Source: Lingula anatina (Eukaryota > Brachiopoda > Lingulata > Lingulida > Lingulidae). From it: a DNA stretch of 64,000 bases. The stretch is from assembly GCF_001039355.2 (NCBI RefSeq), contig NW_019776073.1, forward strand, positions 32,257 to 96,256, read 5' to 3'. Of the stretch, positions 1 to 13,117 are shown one piece after another. The translations under genes were made by a program, and so were the position numbers. Under the pieces are notes generated by a model, which ran no database searches, had not been told where the DNA came from, and worked only from the letters and a program-made list of their open reading frames with translations. Each line of letters begins with the position of its first letter. Position 1 is the stretch's first letter.

Positions 1-32
1 CTTTAACACTTGTTCTTTCAAATGTGTTTTAG

Positions 33-3000
33 GTCGAGAGTAGCAGCGATGCCACAGCCATGTGCAGCTGTACCGGAGACCCACACTGCACCCCATTCGA
101 TCGGAAAGAGTAAGAACTTGCATATCCATTAGATCATTGAATAAGAAAGAGATACGGTGATATACACGTAGATTTTTCATTGGCTCTAGTGATATTTAAT
201 TGCAAGGGATATGGGTATACTTTGAATAAAATGGTCGTCATATCGGGATACGCTCAAAAATGAGAGTAAGGCAATGTTCGAGGGAAAAATATTCATGAAA
301 GAAAATGCCTGGACGCTCAAAGCATTTTTGTGGCCATTCTGCGTTTGTTCCGGTTTCCAACCAACCAATTTCCGTTTCAGAACCTTTCATATGTACAGCG
401 TTGGCGAGTTTGTACTGGCTAAGAGCACGTCTCGACCATTCGAGGTAAGTTAATGGAAACCCTACTGTTCGTATGGTTACTGTTTGGATTGCCTTCGTAT
501 AACATTTGCCGTATAGATGCTATCTTTCTTCGGAAGAATTTTATTTATTTATTTATTTTTTGTTGCTGCATGAATACATACAACACGGTACATACAACGT
601 GTTTCCGTGTGACCTTGCCTCAGTTTTCGGTCTTACATGCTAAAGGTAACCTTACCGCAGGTAAGGTCTCATAGCGCTGTATTTCAAACTCCCGTCCCTA
701 TGAATATCCAAACCATGATGTATTACAGGCCCGTAGCCAGGGGGGTTTCGGGGGGTTCGAAAGAACTCCCCCTTTTTGCAGGGAAAATGTCCGCTCTGGG
801 TAAAATTTGATCAAGGTACACGAAGTTTTTATGGGAAAAGGTCCACTTTTTCAGAAAAAGAGCCCCCCTTTTGAAATTGCTGGCTACGGGCCTGTATTAA
901 ACTGTGAGACAGCAGCCAGTGATGCAGGTTCCTGGTGGTTTGTACAGCTAAGTCCCGTCTTACTAGTATACTTTTTGGCCCACTCACGTCTCATTAACCT
1001 TTACTTGTATGAACGGACTCAACCCAATAAAAGGCGAGCCTTTACCTTAGTATTAACACCGAAAGTGGATATATGCAAGTTTCAGTGTTAAATCTAAATG
1101 TTGTCAGGTTCACATGCGCACCTGGAAATGTAATCCTCGCGGGGCGAGCTGTATCTGCGGCGTGGCTGCACGCGAAGTCAATGACGTCATCTTGATTGAC
1201 GGATGTCACAGTGTTGGATTAAACATGAAACAAATGCGAGTAACAACTCACGTGAAGTCCAAAGGTAGATTGGCGGCAGGGACGCTTATAAAGCGTAACA
1301 AAGACGGCAGAATCATTGAGGTGAGCATTACCTGACTATCAACATATGAAAAAATTACTCAGATAACACGAATTGGTTGTTTAACTAAAAGAAAAACAGT
1401 AGGCCTATATTTGTTATTTTTTCGGAAACGTGCCATTAATGGTGATCAGAAATTTTTAATGAATTCCTTTATTTTTTTTAGAGAGATACAGCTTAGGGAG
1501 AAGAACATATTGGATGTTAGTGTTGATTATTGTCTTTCAGAGTGCAACCAATGGACATACTTTGCTGGAACAGCCCGTCTATTTATGACATTTTGTATTT
1601 ACACCGTCAAACCAAGAAACGGGTTTGTAAAATTAATGTCCTCAAAAAGACCCCCTTGTTCCTCGTACACGGTCCTTCCTTTATTTCTGAACATCATTTT
1701 ATTTGAAATGCATTTGAAATTACTTTGTTTATTGATATCTTTTCCAAGGTATTTTTCACTTCGGGTGCATATCTAAAGGTATTAATTAACCGGCGTAGTC
1801 TTGGTGTTTACCTGACGGTGCCCAGTGACGACTTTGAAAACACCGCCGGTATCTGTGGGGTGTTCAACGGGGACCGTTCGGATGATCTTACGGGATCCGA
1901 TGGCGTTAAACACCGCTTTGAGAGAATTCCTTACCTTTTCACAGATAGTTGGAGGTAGGTGCCACGTGGTGAAGCGAGTTAATACTAACAGAGCAGGCCT
2001 GTAGCCTTAAATATTTATTATCATTATTTATTCAGTTTTATTGAACCTTTTTCCCAAAATGAGGGAGACAAAATTTTGAATAGGGCGCGTCTTTTCCCTC
2101 CAAAAAGTTGCTTCGTACGAACACAACCACAACCCACGTGTCCTTGAATTGAAATCATTTAAAACTTTGGAATATTTGACATTTCAACAGTAAACATCAG
2201 CGATTCCAAGCTTCAATATGCACATACATCTGTATTTTTATTCTGCGGTCGTGTTTGTTTAGTTCCTTTTCCAGTTCATTACATAATTTAAAGTGCCATG
2301 TACAGTGCACTTATGCGCTTTGCGCGATTCCTGCCCTAAGTCATTTCCCTCGCCCGATGTCGAAGTTTCAATTTAAACTGTATTAATTGATTGAAAAAAA
2401 GAAAAAAACATACTGATATTTTGAAAAGTAGTTCTACTGGGATATAAACCTTTGAATGACATTCCACTTTCTTTGGAAATATCATCAAGGATTCAGAAAG
2501 GCCGCAGCCTGTTTGACCAACTGCCTCTCAAGATACCCGCGAGACAGGCAAATAATCCTGTCTTTTGTCAGTGCAACAGAAGAAAAGGAAAAATCGATTG
2601 CCGCCCTGAGAACAGACAACGTAATCCTGTCAGAAAGGTAATTTTAAGAAAATAANCGATTTTTGATTTTTTTTTTTTTTTTTTTTTTTTTTTGCTTCAT
2701 GGACTAGTATCTTGTTCTAGCGTCGTTTTCTGCGTTTTTTGTTTTTTTTTTTCATTTAACAAGTCGATTAACCAATCAAGGAAACAGCCGACTGTGCTGC
2801 AAGGACATCTTTGCGATGAGGATGACATGATTCGTTCTCTGTGTTCCTTTAAAACTTGTTCTTTCCAATGTGTTTTAGGTCGAGAGTAGCAGCGATGCCA
2901 CAGCCATGTGCAGCTGTACCGGAGACCCACACTGCACCCCATTCGATCGGAAAGAGTAAGAACTTGCATATCCACTAGATCATTGAATAAGAAAGAGATA

Positions 3001-6000
3001 CGGTGATATACACGTAGATTTTTCATTGGCTCTAGTGATATTTAATTGCAAGGGATATGGGTATACTTTGAATTAAATGGTCGTCATATCGGGATACGCT
3101 CAAAAATGAGAGTAAGGCAATGTTCAAGGGAAAAAATATTCTTGAAAGAAAATGCCCGGACGCTCAAAGCATATTTGTGGCCATTCCGTGTTTGTTCCTG
3201 TTTCCACCCAACCAATTTCCGTTTCAGAACCTTTCATATGTACAGCGTTGGCGAGTTTGTACTGGCTAAGAGCAAGTCTCGACCATTCGAGGTAAGTTAA
3301 TGGAAACCCTACTGTTCGTATGGTTACTGTTTGGATTGCCTTCGTATAACATTTGCCGTATAGATGCTACCTTTCTTCGGAAGAATTTTATTTATTTATT
3401 GTTGCTGAATACATACAACACGGTACATACAACGTGTTTCCTTGTGGCCTTGCCTCAGTTTTTGGTCTTACATGCTAACGGTAACCTTGCCGCAGGTAAG
3501 GTCTCATAGCGCTGTATTTCAAACTCCCGTCCCTATGAATATCCAAACCATGATGTATTACAGGCCCGTAACCAGGGGGGAGGGGGGGTTCGGGGGGTTC
3601 GAAAGAACTCCCCCTTTTTGCAGGGAAAATGTCCGCTCTGGGTAAAATTTGATCAAGGTACACGAAGTTTTTATGGGAAAAGGTCCACTTTTTCAGAAAA
3701 AGAGCCCCCCTTTTGAAATTGTTGGCTACGGGCCGTATTAAACTGTGAGACAGCAGCCAGTCATGCAGGTCCCTGGTGGTTTGTACAGCTAAGTCCCGTC
3801 CTACTAGTATACTTTTTGGCCCACTCACGTCTCATTAACCTTTACTTGTATGAACGGACTCAACCCAATAAAAGGCGAGCCTTTACCTTAGTATTAACAC
3901 CGAAAGTGGATATATGCAAGTTTCAGTGTTAAATCTAAATGTTGTCAGGTTCACATGCGCACCTGGAAATGTAATCCTCGCGGGGCGAGCTGTATCTGCG
4001 GCGTGGCTGCACGCGAAGTCAATGACGTCATCTTGATTGACGGATGTCACAGTGTTGGATTAAACATGAAACAAATGCGAGTAACAACTCACGTGAAGTC
4101 CAAAGGTAGATTGGCGGCAGGGACGCTTATAAAGCGTAACAAAGATGGCAGAATCATTGAGGTGAGCATTACCTGACTATCAACATATGAAAAAATTATT
4201 CAATTACACACGAATTGGTTGTTTGACTTAAAAAACCAGTAGGCCTATATTTGTTATTTTTTTCAGAAACGTGCCATAAATGGTGATCAGAAATTTTTAA
4301 TGAATTCATTTCTTTATTTTTGGAAGAGAGATACAGCTTAGGGAGAAGTACATATTGGATGTTAACTGTTTAGTGTTGATTATTGTCTTTCAGAGTGCAA
4401 CCAATGGACATACTTTGCTGGAACAGCCCGTTTATTTATGACATTTTGTATTTACACCGTCAAACCAAGATACGGGTTTGTAAAATTAATGTCCTCAAAA
4501 AGACCCCCTTGTGCCTCGTACACGGTCCTTCCTTTATTTCTAAACATCATTTTATTTTAAATGTATTTGAAATTACTTTATTTATTGATATCTTTTCCAA
4601 GGTATTTTTCACTTCGGGTGCATATCTAAAGGTATTAATTAACCGGCGTAGTCTTGGTGTTTACCTGACGGTGCCCAGTGACGACTTTGAAAACACCGCC
4701 GGTATCTGTGGGGTGTTCAACGGGGACCGTTCGGATGATCTTACGGGATCCGATGGCGTTAAACACCGCTTTGAGAGAATTCCTTACCTTTTCACAAATA
4801 GTTGGAGGTAGGTGCCACGTGGTGAAGCGAGTTATACTAGCAGAGCAGGCCTGTAGCCTTAATATTAATTATCATTATTTATTCAGTTTTATTGAACCTT
4901 TTTTCCCAAAATGAGGGAGACAAAATTTTAAATAGGGCACGTCTTTTCCCTCCAAAAAGTTGCTTCGTACGAACACAACCGCAACCCACGTGTCCTTGAA
5001 TTGAAATCATTTAAAACTTTGGAATATTTGACATTTCAACAGTAAACATCAGCGATTCCAAGCTTCAATATGCACATACATCTGTATGTTTATTCTGAGG
5101 TCGTGTTTGTTTAGTTCCTTTTCCAGTTCATTACATAATTTAAAATGCCATGTACAGTGCACTTATGCGCCTCACGCGATTTCTGTCCTAAGTCATTTTC
5201 CTCGCCCGATGTCGACGTTTCAATTTAAACTTTATTAATTGATTGAAAAAAAAACATACTGATATTTTGAAAAGTACTTCTACTGGGATATAAACCTTTG
5301 AATGACATTCCACTTTCTTTGGAAATATCATCAAGGATTCAAAAAGGCCGCAGCCTGTTTGACCAACTGCCTACCAAGATACCCGCGAGACAGGCAAATA
5401 ATCCTGTCTTTTGTCAGTGCAACAGAAGAAAAGGAAAAATCGATTGCCGCCCGGAGAACAGACAACGTAATCCTGTCAGAAAGGTAATTTTAAGAAAATG
5501 AAGTTGATAAAGAATTGAAGTTTCTTCAGTCAGTGACTATATCCCTTTAGGTATTTAACAAGTACATGTATATTGCCGCATTACTGGAAGAATGCGGCAT
5601 GCCTTTATAGAAAAATAAACCAGATTCTGGTGAAACTGCAGACGAGGCAAATGCTTTACCTGCCAAAGTTTAGCCACATTCGTGCTTTCCCTCTAATTTG
5701 TAATGATAATCGTTGATGACCCTTTGGAGGGCTGNNNNNNNNNNNNNNNNNNNNNNNNNNNNNNNNNNNNNNNNNNNNNNNNNNNNNNNNNNNNNNNNNN
5801 NNNNNNNNNNNNNNNNNNNNNNNNNNNNNNNNNNNNNNNNNNNNNNNNNNNNNNNNNNNNNNNNNNNNNNNNNNNNNNNNNNNNNNNNNNNNNNNNNNNN
5901 NNNNNNNNNNNNNNNNNNNNNNNNNNNNNNNNNNNNNNNNNNNNNNNNNNNNNNNNNNTTTTTTTTTTTTTTTTTTTTTAATTCAAATAAGTACTTTTGA

Positions 6001-8992
6001 TCTTCGCAGATTAACAGGAACAAGGACATCACAGACGAGGTGAACCGGAAATCGCGTTTGCGCAGGTCTACAACATTTACTGACACAGACACTGACTCTG
6101 ACATGACGTATAATTACGATTATGGGGACCCAAGTAAGTGATCTTATAAGCCTACTTATTTTGACCAACATTTTTAGTATTTTTTTATTTTCATTTCTTC
6201 ATTTATATTAGCTTCATGATGTAGAAAGTCTTTGTACAGCAGTTACAACATATATATAAAGCCTCGGAATAATTCCAAATTGATAATGAGGCGATAACCG
6301 TGCTGGAAATATAATAAAAAATGCCTCTAGTTACTTAAGTTGTTCATGTGCCCAAGACAATTTAAAACAACGATCGAGTCATCTTTACCTTTGCCTAGAA
6401 GCCACGCCTGTGAATATCAAGTGGTCGAGTTTAGCCCAGATGAGGGCTGCCATGAAATTGTGTACTGATGCTGCTAAGGCTTCCAGTGCCTTCACTCCTT
6501 GTGAGAAGTCGGGCTTAGTGGACGTGAAGGAAATAGTAGACGGTTGCGTGGATGACATGAAGGTATGAATATAATGGAAGGCAATCGGTGAGAATACCGG
6601 CAAATTATATGGCGTATAACTGACTATTCTGTATGCAGAGTGATTAAATGAGGGTTATGGTATTTTCTATTTTCTATCCTGTATAAATGTATATGTATTG
6701 GTATTTTGAAGGCCACTTTTTCATCCAAACAAACCGATTTTTAAACNCTACGGCCCTGTTAAGTGTGATTAAGAATGTCGATTGTTACTGACGCCTTTGG
6801 CTCACTGACGTCATACCTGTATTTCAGATCACCAATGGGGACAAAACCTACTTAGACTCTGTAGCCAGTACCTTTGACACCATTTGTCAGGAAGAGATTT
6901 TGAAGGACCCAAAATACTACACAGCACAAACAGATGGTATGTCTTTTTTTACACTTTTTGTTCTGTTTATCATATTAGAAATATGTTTAACTGGTGATGA
7001 TTGTGGCAATCGCCTGCCTATAACATATCAAACTTAGTTGAGAAGTCATGCATATTCCCTTTGTTCCAGACGCGAGCGATCCAACGGTGACCGGGGAAAC
7101 TACAGGTTGGCTTTCGTTAAGTGTAACTTAAAATCAGGGCACATCTGCAGGGAAATTCGAACTTAAAAGTATCCGAAACCGTGTCACTGGAAAAGGGGCA
7201 TAATAATAATAATAAATAATTTATACAAAGAGGTTTTGCATCGACGTCACTTCTGTTCAGAGGCTTTGCACTGACGTCACTCCCGTCTGGAGTCGGTAGC
7301 AGACCTCGTGACCTGCAGTTCAAAGCGGCACCGTAGCGAACTTTTGGTTTTCAACCAGAAATTTCACTTCTTAACTTCACATAATAGCCCCACCCCCCAC
7401 CCCACCCCCACCCACTTAAATCCGAGTTTAAATACACTGTGTCTAAAATCCGTAGCGAGGCGTATTTTTGTATTGCAGGTACAATGGGAATACCATCGTT
7501 CATATCAAACATGTGCTCTACTCCATGTAAAAACGGGACTTGTGTCAACGGCGCATGCGTATGTGACAGGAACTGGATCGGCGATGACTGCTCTGTGGAC
7601 ACGACAAAACCGCCGATAGCGATTGGTTTGATAAGGTGACATATAAGGGATGAAAATCATTACACACACTCACACACTCTATCTCACAAACACATACACA
7701 CACACACACAAAAATGCTGCTGTTAAATTTTTAACACGACACGAATGAGCAAATTCGCTTTGATGTATTTATGATGTGACAACGTTATCTCATAATAGGA
7801 CAATGTAACAATGTCATTTTCGCAGTATTTAAGTAGATAAGGTAAAAAAAGCTAAGGTGTAACTATCGAACAACCGTGCATTTTCTAGTGCATTGGATTA
7901 AAGATTAAAATTGATTTACATTCCCTTCCCAAATAATCGAATGTGAAGATAGTTTATACTGCTGTTTTAATTTTGCAACTTTTATATTAAAATAAACTAT
8001 GTGATGAAAACATATAAATAAGGACAAAGATAATCGAACCTTTCAGATCGGAGGCTTGCGATATCCGTGCGCGTCCCTGTCGTGTAGTCTTCCTTGGAAT
8101 GGAGAATGTAGCAGATACGCCAGGGCTTTCGTGTCGAGTGAAGGAAAAAGTGGACTTGGTGCGTCTAGGACCGTGTTCAGATTCAAACAAGTTCCAGCTG
8201 GATCGATCCAACTCTCACTAAAATGTATTCAGTGTAATCAGCTGAATTGTCTGACATGCCTCCTTTAGTTGCTATTTAATGTTGGTTAATGACAGCTTAA
8301 CTACTCGAGCAAGCGTGTCAGGCATTTCAGCCGATTACAGTGATTGCACCTAGGACCAGCTTGTGCGATGGGTTTATCTGAACGCTCCCTGGGTCTGTTC
8401 TTATTAAGTTTGCATCAAGATCAAATCGGTTTATCTCAGGGTTAAACGTTTTAGCAATTCCAACATTTATTTTTGACAAAAAATACGCTGTATTCGTCCT
8501 TGCATGGAAGCTCTTACGCATAGGTAAGGTGGCCGTTCACTAAAATCTTGATATAATTATCCATATAAAAGCAAATAAGATAAAAACCTCTGCCAAGCAA
8601 GTTTTTTTCGACGTTGGTTCGTCTGTCTCCATGTGTCGGCAACATCACGAAAGATGTTATAGAAGTATTTTGATTAATTTTTCGGGAGATGTTAAGAGAG
8701 TTAGTGACTATAAGATATTATTATTTCTTGGAGTTGGGAAAGGAGTCAGATGATTCTCTGTTTACCACTCAACTAACAGACAAAATTGTGGATAGGTTAT
8801 TGAGAACTAAAATTGCTAGAGTGTTGTTATTAACACAAAATTACAGTTTAAATGCTTTAGTTTAAGCAAGCTGTCAGTGGATTTCATTTATCTTTTTCAA
8901 CTGAAAAAAATATAAATAAATTACATTGTTATATCCATAAGAATTCACCATTGGTGACAATCATTTTTGTTATAATAATAATAATAATAATG

Positions 8993-9024
<32 letters not shown>

Positions 9025-10494
9025 TAAGCAAATAATGGTAACAACATGAGTTCATGTGCAAATGATGGGTTTTCAATCTTGAAATGATTTTTTTCTTTAT
9101 AAGGGCCCTCACGGCAGTTCCTTTAGAACGTTTACGACCAAAGGACACTTCCAGAGCTATGCAGAGGTATCCTGTGAGGTTCCAGAATCACCCGTACATA
9201 CAGGTCAGTCCAATCAAAGTGACAATTTTAGTTATCTGGTAGCCTTTGACTGTGCTGTCACCTGGCGGTCACTTGGAATATCAGTTTTAACAAGCCCTGG
9301 TGTTGACGTTCTCCAGAACGTTTCCCAGCTTGGTGTAAACACAGTAGTTTGTATTGTGTTTGAAAATTAGACCTACACTGTAATCTACTGGTTACGCATT
9401 AACGTAGAATGGACAGTACAAATGCATTATCGCACCGTCGATGTAGCTCAACGCTGACGTTTCCTTCGTATAAATTGATGATACCTTACTTCCATACTGT
9501 TACATACATGGGCAGTTACATATAGGTCTATAGGTACTTCAGGGGCCCTCCAATTAAAGTTTCAAGAGTATGAGTCTTTTAGGCAAGGAAATACATATAT
9601 ATATATATTACCTCACCCCTTTATTTATTTAGTCATATATTTAACAACTTCGGACAAACTGAATATATTTATCAAGGCATGTGCTAACTAGATGCAGTGG
9701 TATTTTTCATGTACACAGGCGTAAAATGTTTTACCACGGGCTTTAAAGAAATTGACTGAAGTAAGATCACTGTGGATTAAACTGTTGTCTTTCTAGTTTC
9801 GTTTTTGTGAATTTTTTCCCTATTTTGATCTTTGAAAATATTTTGACTAGGATTGAAGACCTCTTCTACCTACCAGATATCGGTCTCCAGTGACAGCACC
9901 ACGTGGAGCAGTGACGTCACGTTCGTTGTCTACGACTCACTGTGTCAGACATGTGGTGCTGATGGGACATGCACACTGAAGGTAAACCGTTCCCACTCTT
10001 TTGCACTCCAGGTATAAGATACTTGGGGTGACGCTGCTTGATCTACGTTTTTGAATTAAATATTATTGTCGCCATGAACCATTTGTGACAGCAGGGAATG
10101 TCTACGATATAATTCCCTGGTGACAGTAAGAGGTATTGAATGGTGTGTTTTCAATGGATTTTTCAGTCCCAGACATGCAGTATAAATGGCAAGTGTTACG
10201 CTGCCGGGGAACACAATCCCGTCAATTTGAGGAGCATGTGTATTCCCTCCCTGACAGCCTCCGATTGGTCATCAAGTAAGTCACGTGTTCTGTAACGAAC
10301 TCATGTAAGAACAGCGGCACTCTATAAAATTACATTATGGTTATACATGTATTTTGATTAAAATATCCTCTTTATTTTCGTTATAATGATAGAAGTAAGT
10401 AAAAGTAAAAAGAGGAATACAAGTATCATGAAACTTGTAATAGGACAAAAAGTGTTTTAAACATGAATTAATGTGACATATTTTTCCAGCTTAA
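33..10494 (+). CDS. VWDE-like secreted protein, gene 1 (5' end outside window)
   Basis: Coding exons: 33-109, 381-444, 1108-1320, 1749-1954, 2490-2637, then a second set 2879-2955, 3228-3291, 3949-4161, 4602-4807, 5336-5483, then 6010-6133, 6399-6562, 6828-6936, 7070-7105, 7479-7635, 8047-8158, 9104-9203, 9851-9981, 10167-10275, 10490-10494 (stop TAA). All are AG/GT bounded and phase-compatible, giving about 820 visible residues. Each first-five-exon set encodes a vWFD domain (starts CSCTGDPHCTPFD, ends GICGVFNG...SWR). Later exons encode an alpha-rich linker, an EGF-like module (CSTPCKNGTCVNGACVCD), a CDIRARPCRVVF module and a C-terminal CSINGKCYAAGEHNPVN motif, the order seen in VWDE (von Willebrand factor D and EGF domain) proteins. 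Likely extracellular. Signal peptide and D8C exons should lie left of the window. AATAAA at 10636. The donor after 8158 (GTGCGT) is the least certain junction. The duplicated vWFD could be an assembly artefact. Confidence 0.82.
726..894. mobile_element. Short inverted-repeat transposon (MITE), TIR CAGGCCCGTAGCCAG
   Basis: A 169-bp element lies in the second intron of vWFD copy 1. Its ends CAGGCCCGTAGCCAG (726-740) and CTGGCTACGGGCCTG (880-894) are perfect 15-bp inverted repeats. It is flanked by a 5-bp direct duplication TATTA (721-725 and 895-899). It has no coding capacity, so it is a non-autonomous DNA element; the superfamily is not assigned. Confidence 0.85.
3561..3735. mobile_element. 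Copy of the CAGGCCCGTAGCCAG MITE in vWFD copy 2
   Basis: This is the same element at the equivalent place in the second vWFD set, carried along by the tandem duplication. It has a G-to-A change in the left repeat, an expanded G tract, and one base lost near the right end. It lies between TATTA-like flanks as in copy 1. Confidence 0.82.
5735..5958. other. Assembly gap (224 N) in gene 1
   Basis: The run of N ends in a poly-T tract just before exon 6010-6133. In gene 2 the matching place holds an extra exon-like copy before its own gap, so this gap may hide the same sequence. Confidence 0.95.
7226..7302 (+). repeat. About 32-bp tandem repeat with GACGTCAC core, gene 1 intron
   Basis: Two units of the type GAGGCTTTGCACTGACGTCAC lie upstream of the EGF exon. 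The same intron in gene 2 (about 25078-25190) has four units, so copy number changed after the paralogs split. The core overlaps the palindrome TGACGTCA. Confidence 0.65.
8970..9024 (+). repeat. (AAT)n microsatellite in gene 1 intron
   Basis: A nearly uninterrupted trinucleotide tract, with one TGA variant, lies just upstream of exon 9104-9203. The gene 2 intron has a shorter relative at about 26575-26600. Confidence 0.9.
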
Positions 10495-12643
10495 ACTACC
10501 GTGATGTTCACACTCGAAATTCAACGGCAACTAATAAAAGGACAAAATACAAACGTGTGACACGAAGTAACGTGAAAAAACAATTTTAACTATAGAAATA
10601 GTTTTGCTTTGCGTCTTATATGAAACAGTCTGGGTAATAAATGCTCCTTATGCAGCTTTTAACGGTCATCATCACACCTTTTGTGCTTTAATGGAGGAGG
10701 CGTTTCATTGAAGGTGGAATAAACAATGAGCAATGATGTCTTGATAAAAACCACTGATTATTTGAAATATTTAATGTTGTCTTAAATTAGTAGAATTATT
10801 GCTGGGATTAAAATCTGCATTCAGTTTCTTTCTTTTTTTTTCATATTTAATGTGTGCTTCTCTCCTGTTTAGAAAATGAATAAATGCAGGCTGCAGTCTA
10901 AATGTATCTTGTCTGTTGTTTTCTAATGCAAGAAATCCCCCTGCAACCCATCTTTAGATTACCGCAACTACCTGATTTTTTAGAAATTGGCCCAATTTCC
11001 TATAGGATCTTATAGGATCCTATAGGACTTTTTCGTAAGCTTGTTGCGCAATCCCCGCGGGAAATCTATTCAGTGTCTAATCGGGAATTGAGCGGCAGGC
11101 TTTTTAGCGGGTCCCCATATATGATCCGTGGATCTGTTGGTCCGCTTATATGAATGTAACTGATACTAAACAAAATATGAAAAGATAGAATTAAAAAAGT
11201 AAATGGGGAAAAAGAAAGATAAACGTAACTAAAGCAAATACAAGCTTATTCTTATGCTGGTAAGATTGCTGAGAATCTTCAATCTTTATAATCATAGTAC
11301 AAAAATTATATAATAAGATGTATTAGAAAAAACGAATATACATGCACTGCTAGGCCTACTCACTCATTTAGAACATGTTTTTAGTGTCAGAAAAAGGTGG
11401 AAAAGGTCGGAGTCAGTAAACGTTTATGTTTTGGCTATGATTCAGGTATGAGCAATTTAAATAGTACTTTTGATGATTTTAGTTGAAGACAAGTCTCTTA
11501 GAGATTGCCTTATAAGGAAATGTTACATGGTGGTTTGCAAGATGAGAATGGAAAATTCCTTGTTATCATGTACAGACAACGAAAAGAACATAATTACACA
11601 CGTGATCAATACTGAGAATTAGAATACTTGTGAAATTGTATGAAAAGGACAATCGGTGAATAAACGTTCGAAAGCTCCGGACCGTTGTCGTTATTCCTCA
11701 CTATAACACTATTGTCGTTGCGATGCAGTGTTGAAGAAAGATAACGCTGTGATCATGATTATCTTATTGTACTTACAGGTCTAGTGTACAATGACACATC
11801 ATCGCGCCCCTGATTAATAAACATGTCAGTCCCATACTAACAACAAGTCGGTCTATAAATATAGTCCCAATCAAAGTTACGTATCCATTACAGAGGTCAA
11901 GAAGCCTGTGGGAAAATTGTCATCTGGTTGTAACGGAGCCAAAATTAGCCCATACTTATGTAATTTAGTCATGTCAACTGATATAGGCCTATACTAATAT
12001 TATTTTGAGAAGTGACCTACAGGGCTTCTATATAACCAGTGAAGATAGTCCATTTCCGTAATGGCCGTATTTCACACATACCACGAACCCCACGAATGGC
12101 CATGAATTGACAAATTTCAGGATTCGTGGTTGAATCGTAATCAGTTCGTGAAGTTCTTAACAGATTCGTATATAATCGTAGTCAGTTCTTGCACTTCTCG
12201 ACCAACAGGAATCAGTGGCAAAAAACTTTGATGCCCCTATTTCACACAGACCACGAATCCCACGAATCGCCAGGAATTGAAAATTTCAGGATTCGTGGTT
12301 GAATCATAATCAGTTCGTTAAGTTCTTAACAGATTCGTATACAATCGTAGTAAGTTCTTGCAATTAGTAAGTTCTTGATCAATCGGGAATTCGTGACAAC
12401 ATTTTGAGCTGTTCAAAATTTTGCCCGCGAACTCCCGATTCCTAAAATCGTAATGAAAAACATCCAGTCAAATCAGTTATAAAACTTTTTTTAAATAAAA
12501 GTTTTTAATTCTTTTTTAAAGTTGTCCCCAAACACTCGTTTTTCGCGCCTGGTGCCCCCTATGGGGCAGCCTCATTCTGTAAATCGTTTAAGTTGACACC
12601 ACACCATGTAGTAGACAGATAGGCAGAAGCCACTGTCCCCAAG
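10495..12643. other. Intergenic region between the two VWDE-like genes
   Basis: No supported coding exon. It holds the 3' UTR of gene 1 (AATAAA at 10636), a short cluster of TATAGGATC-type repeats at about 10999-11030, a two-unit 169-bp repeat (12069-12405), and the presumed promoter of gene 2. A TATAAAA stands at 12478-12484, about 160 bp before the gene 2 ATG, which is only weak promoter evidence. Confidence 0.6.
12069..12405 (+). repeat. Two direct 169-bp repeats with internal CACGAATC/GATTCGTG arms
   Basis: Units begin TATTTCACACA at 12069 and 12238 and run on with high similarity. Each contains CCACGAA(T/C)CCCACGAAT followed about 25 bp later by GATTCGTGG, so each unit can fold into a hairpin. 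It sits 240-570 bp upstream of the gene 2 start. It could be a satellite fragment or a pair of small transposon relics. Confidence 0.75.
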
Positions 12644-13077
12644 ATGGTGGCATTGATCTTCCTCGCCTTGATCACAGGTAACCTCTTCCATCGCTTAATT
12701 CATCTAAGTATAAAAGTATTACTATGTTTCAGTTAGATATCAACATCCTAAGTAAAGCTTTAAGTGTATGTTAATTAGATAATTACACCCAAAACTGTTG
12801 GTGCTGTTATTTTGATAGGTATTATCTTATAGTCTTGTCAAAGTGTGAAGCAGCTCTACTTTCATGCAACTATAACTGAGTTTCTCTTTTGGCTTGTTTA
12901 CTTATTTATATACCTGTTTGACTTTGTGTTCATCTGTGTGTGGGCTTGTTTCTTTGTTTGAAAGTGGGTTTACATAGAGAAAAAACAGAGGGCAGACAAA
13001 ATTGTTTTTATGTGTAAATGAATCGTGAGACTCCAGATATATACAATGTACATGTATATCGAGAAAAAGGGATAATG

Positions 13078-13117
<40 letters not shown>

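Larger units (their letters stand above)
33..5483 (+). repeat. Tandem duplication of the five vWFD exons in gene 1
   Basis: Exons 33-2637 recur at 2879-5483 with an overall offset of 2846 bp, and introns are nearly identical apart from small indels. Coding changes are few: T/K in the second exon, D/N near the end of the fourth, L/T in the fifth. The unit enters and leaves in phase 0, so exon 2490-2637 can splice to 2879-2955 without frame loss. The junction is a poly-T tract (about 2669-2693) with a single N at 2656, so a collapsed haplotype or scaffold error is possible. The same exon set in gene 2 (19998-22187) is clearly more diverged. Confidence 0.85.

Noticed and set aside
5670..6104. 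Open frames running through the N gaps (also near 22458-22757)
   Set aside because: Most of their residues are unknown N-derived codons and poly-T translation.
8047..8268. Continuation of gene 1 exon 8047 to a nearby stop as the true C-terminus
   Set aside because: Three further exons in both paralogs continue in frame with VWDE-type modules. The donor at 8158 is weak but keeps the phase, so an early-stop isoform is only a remote possibility.
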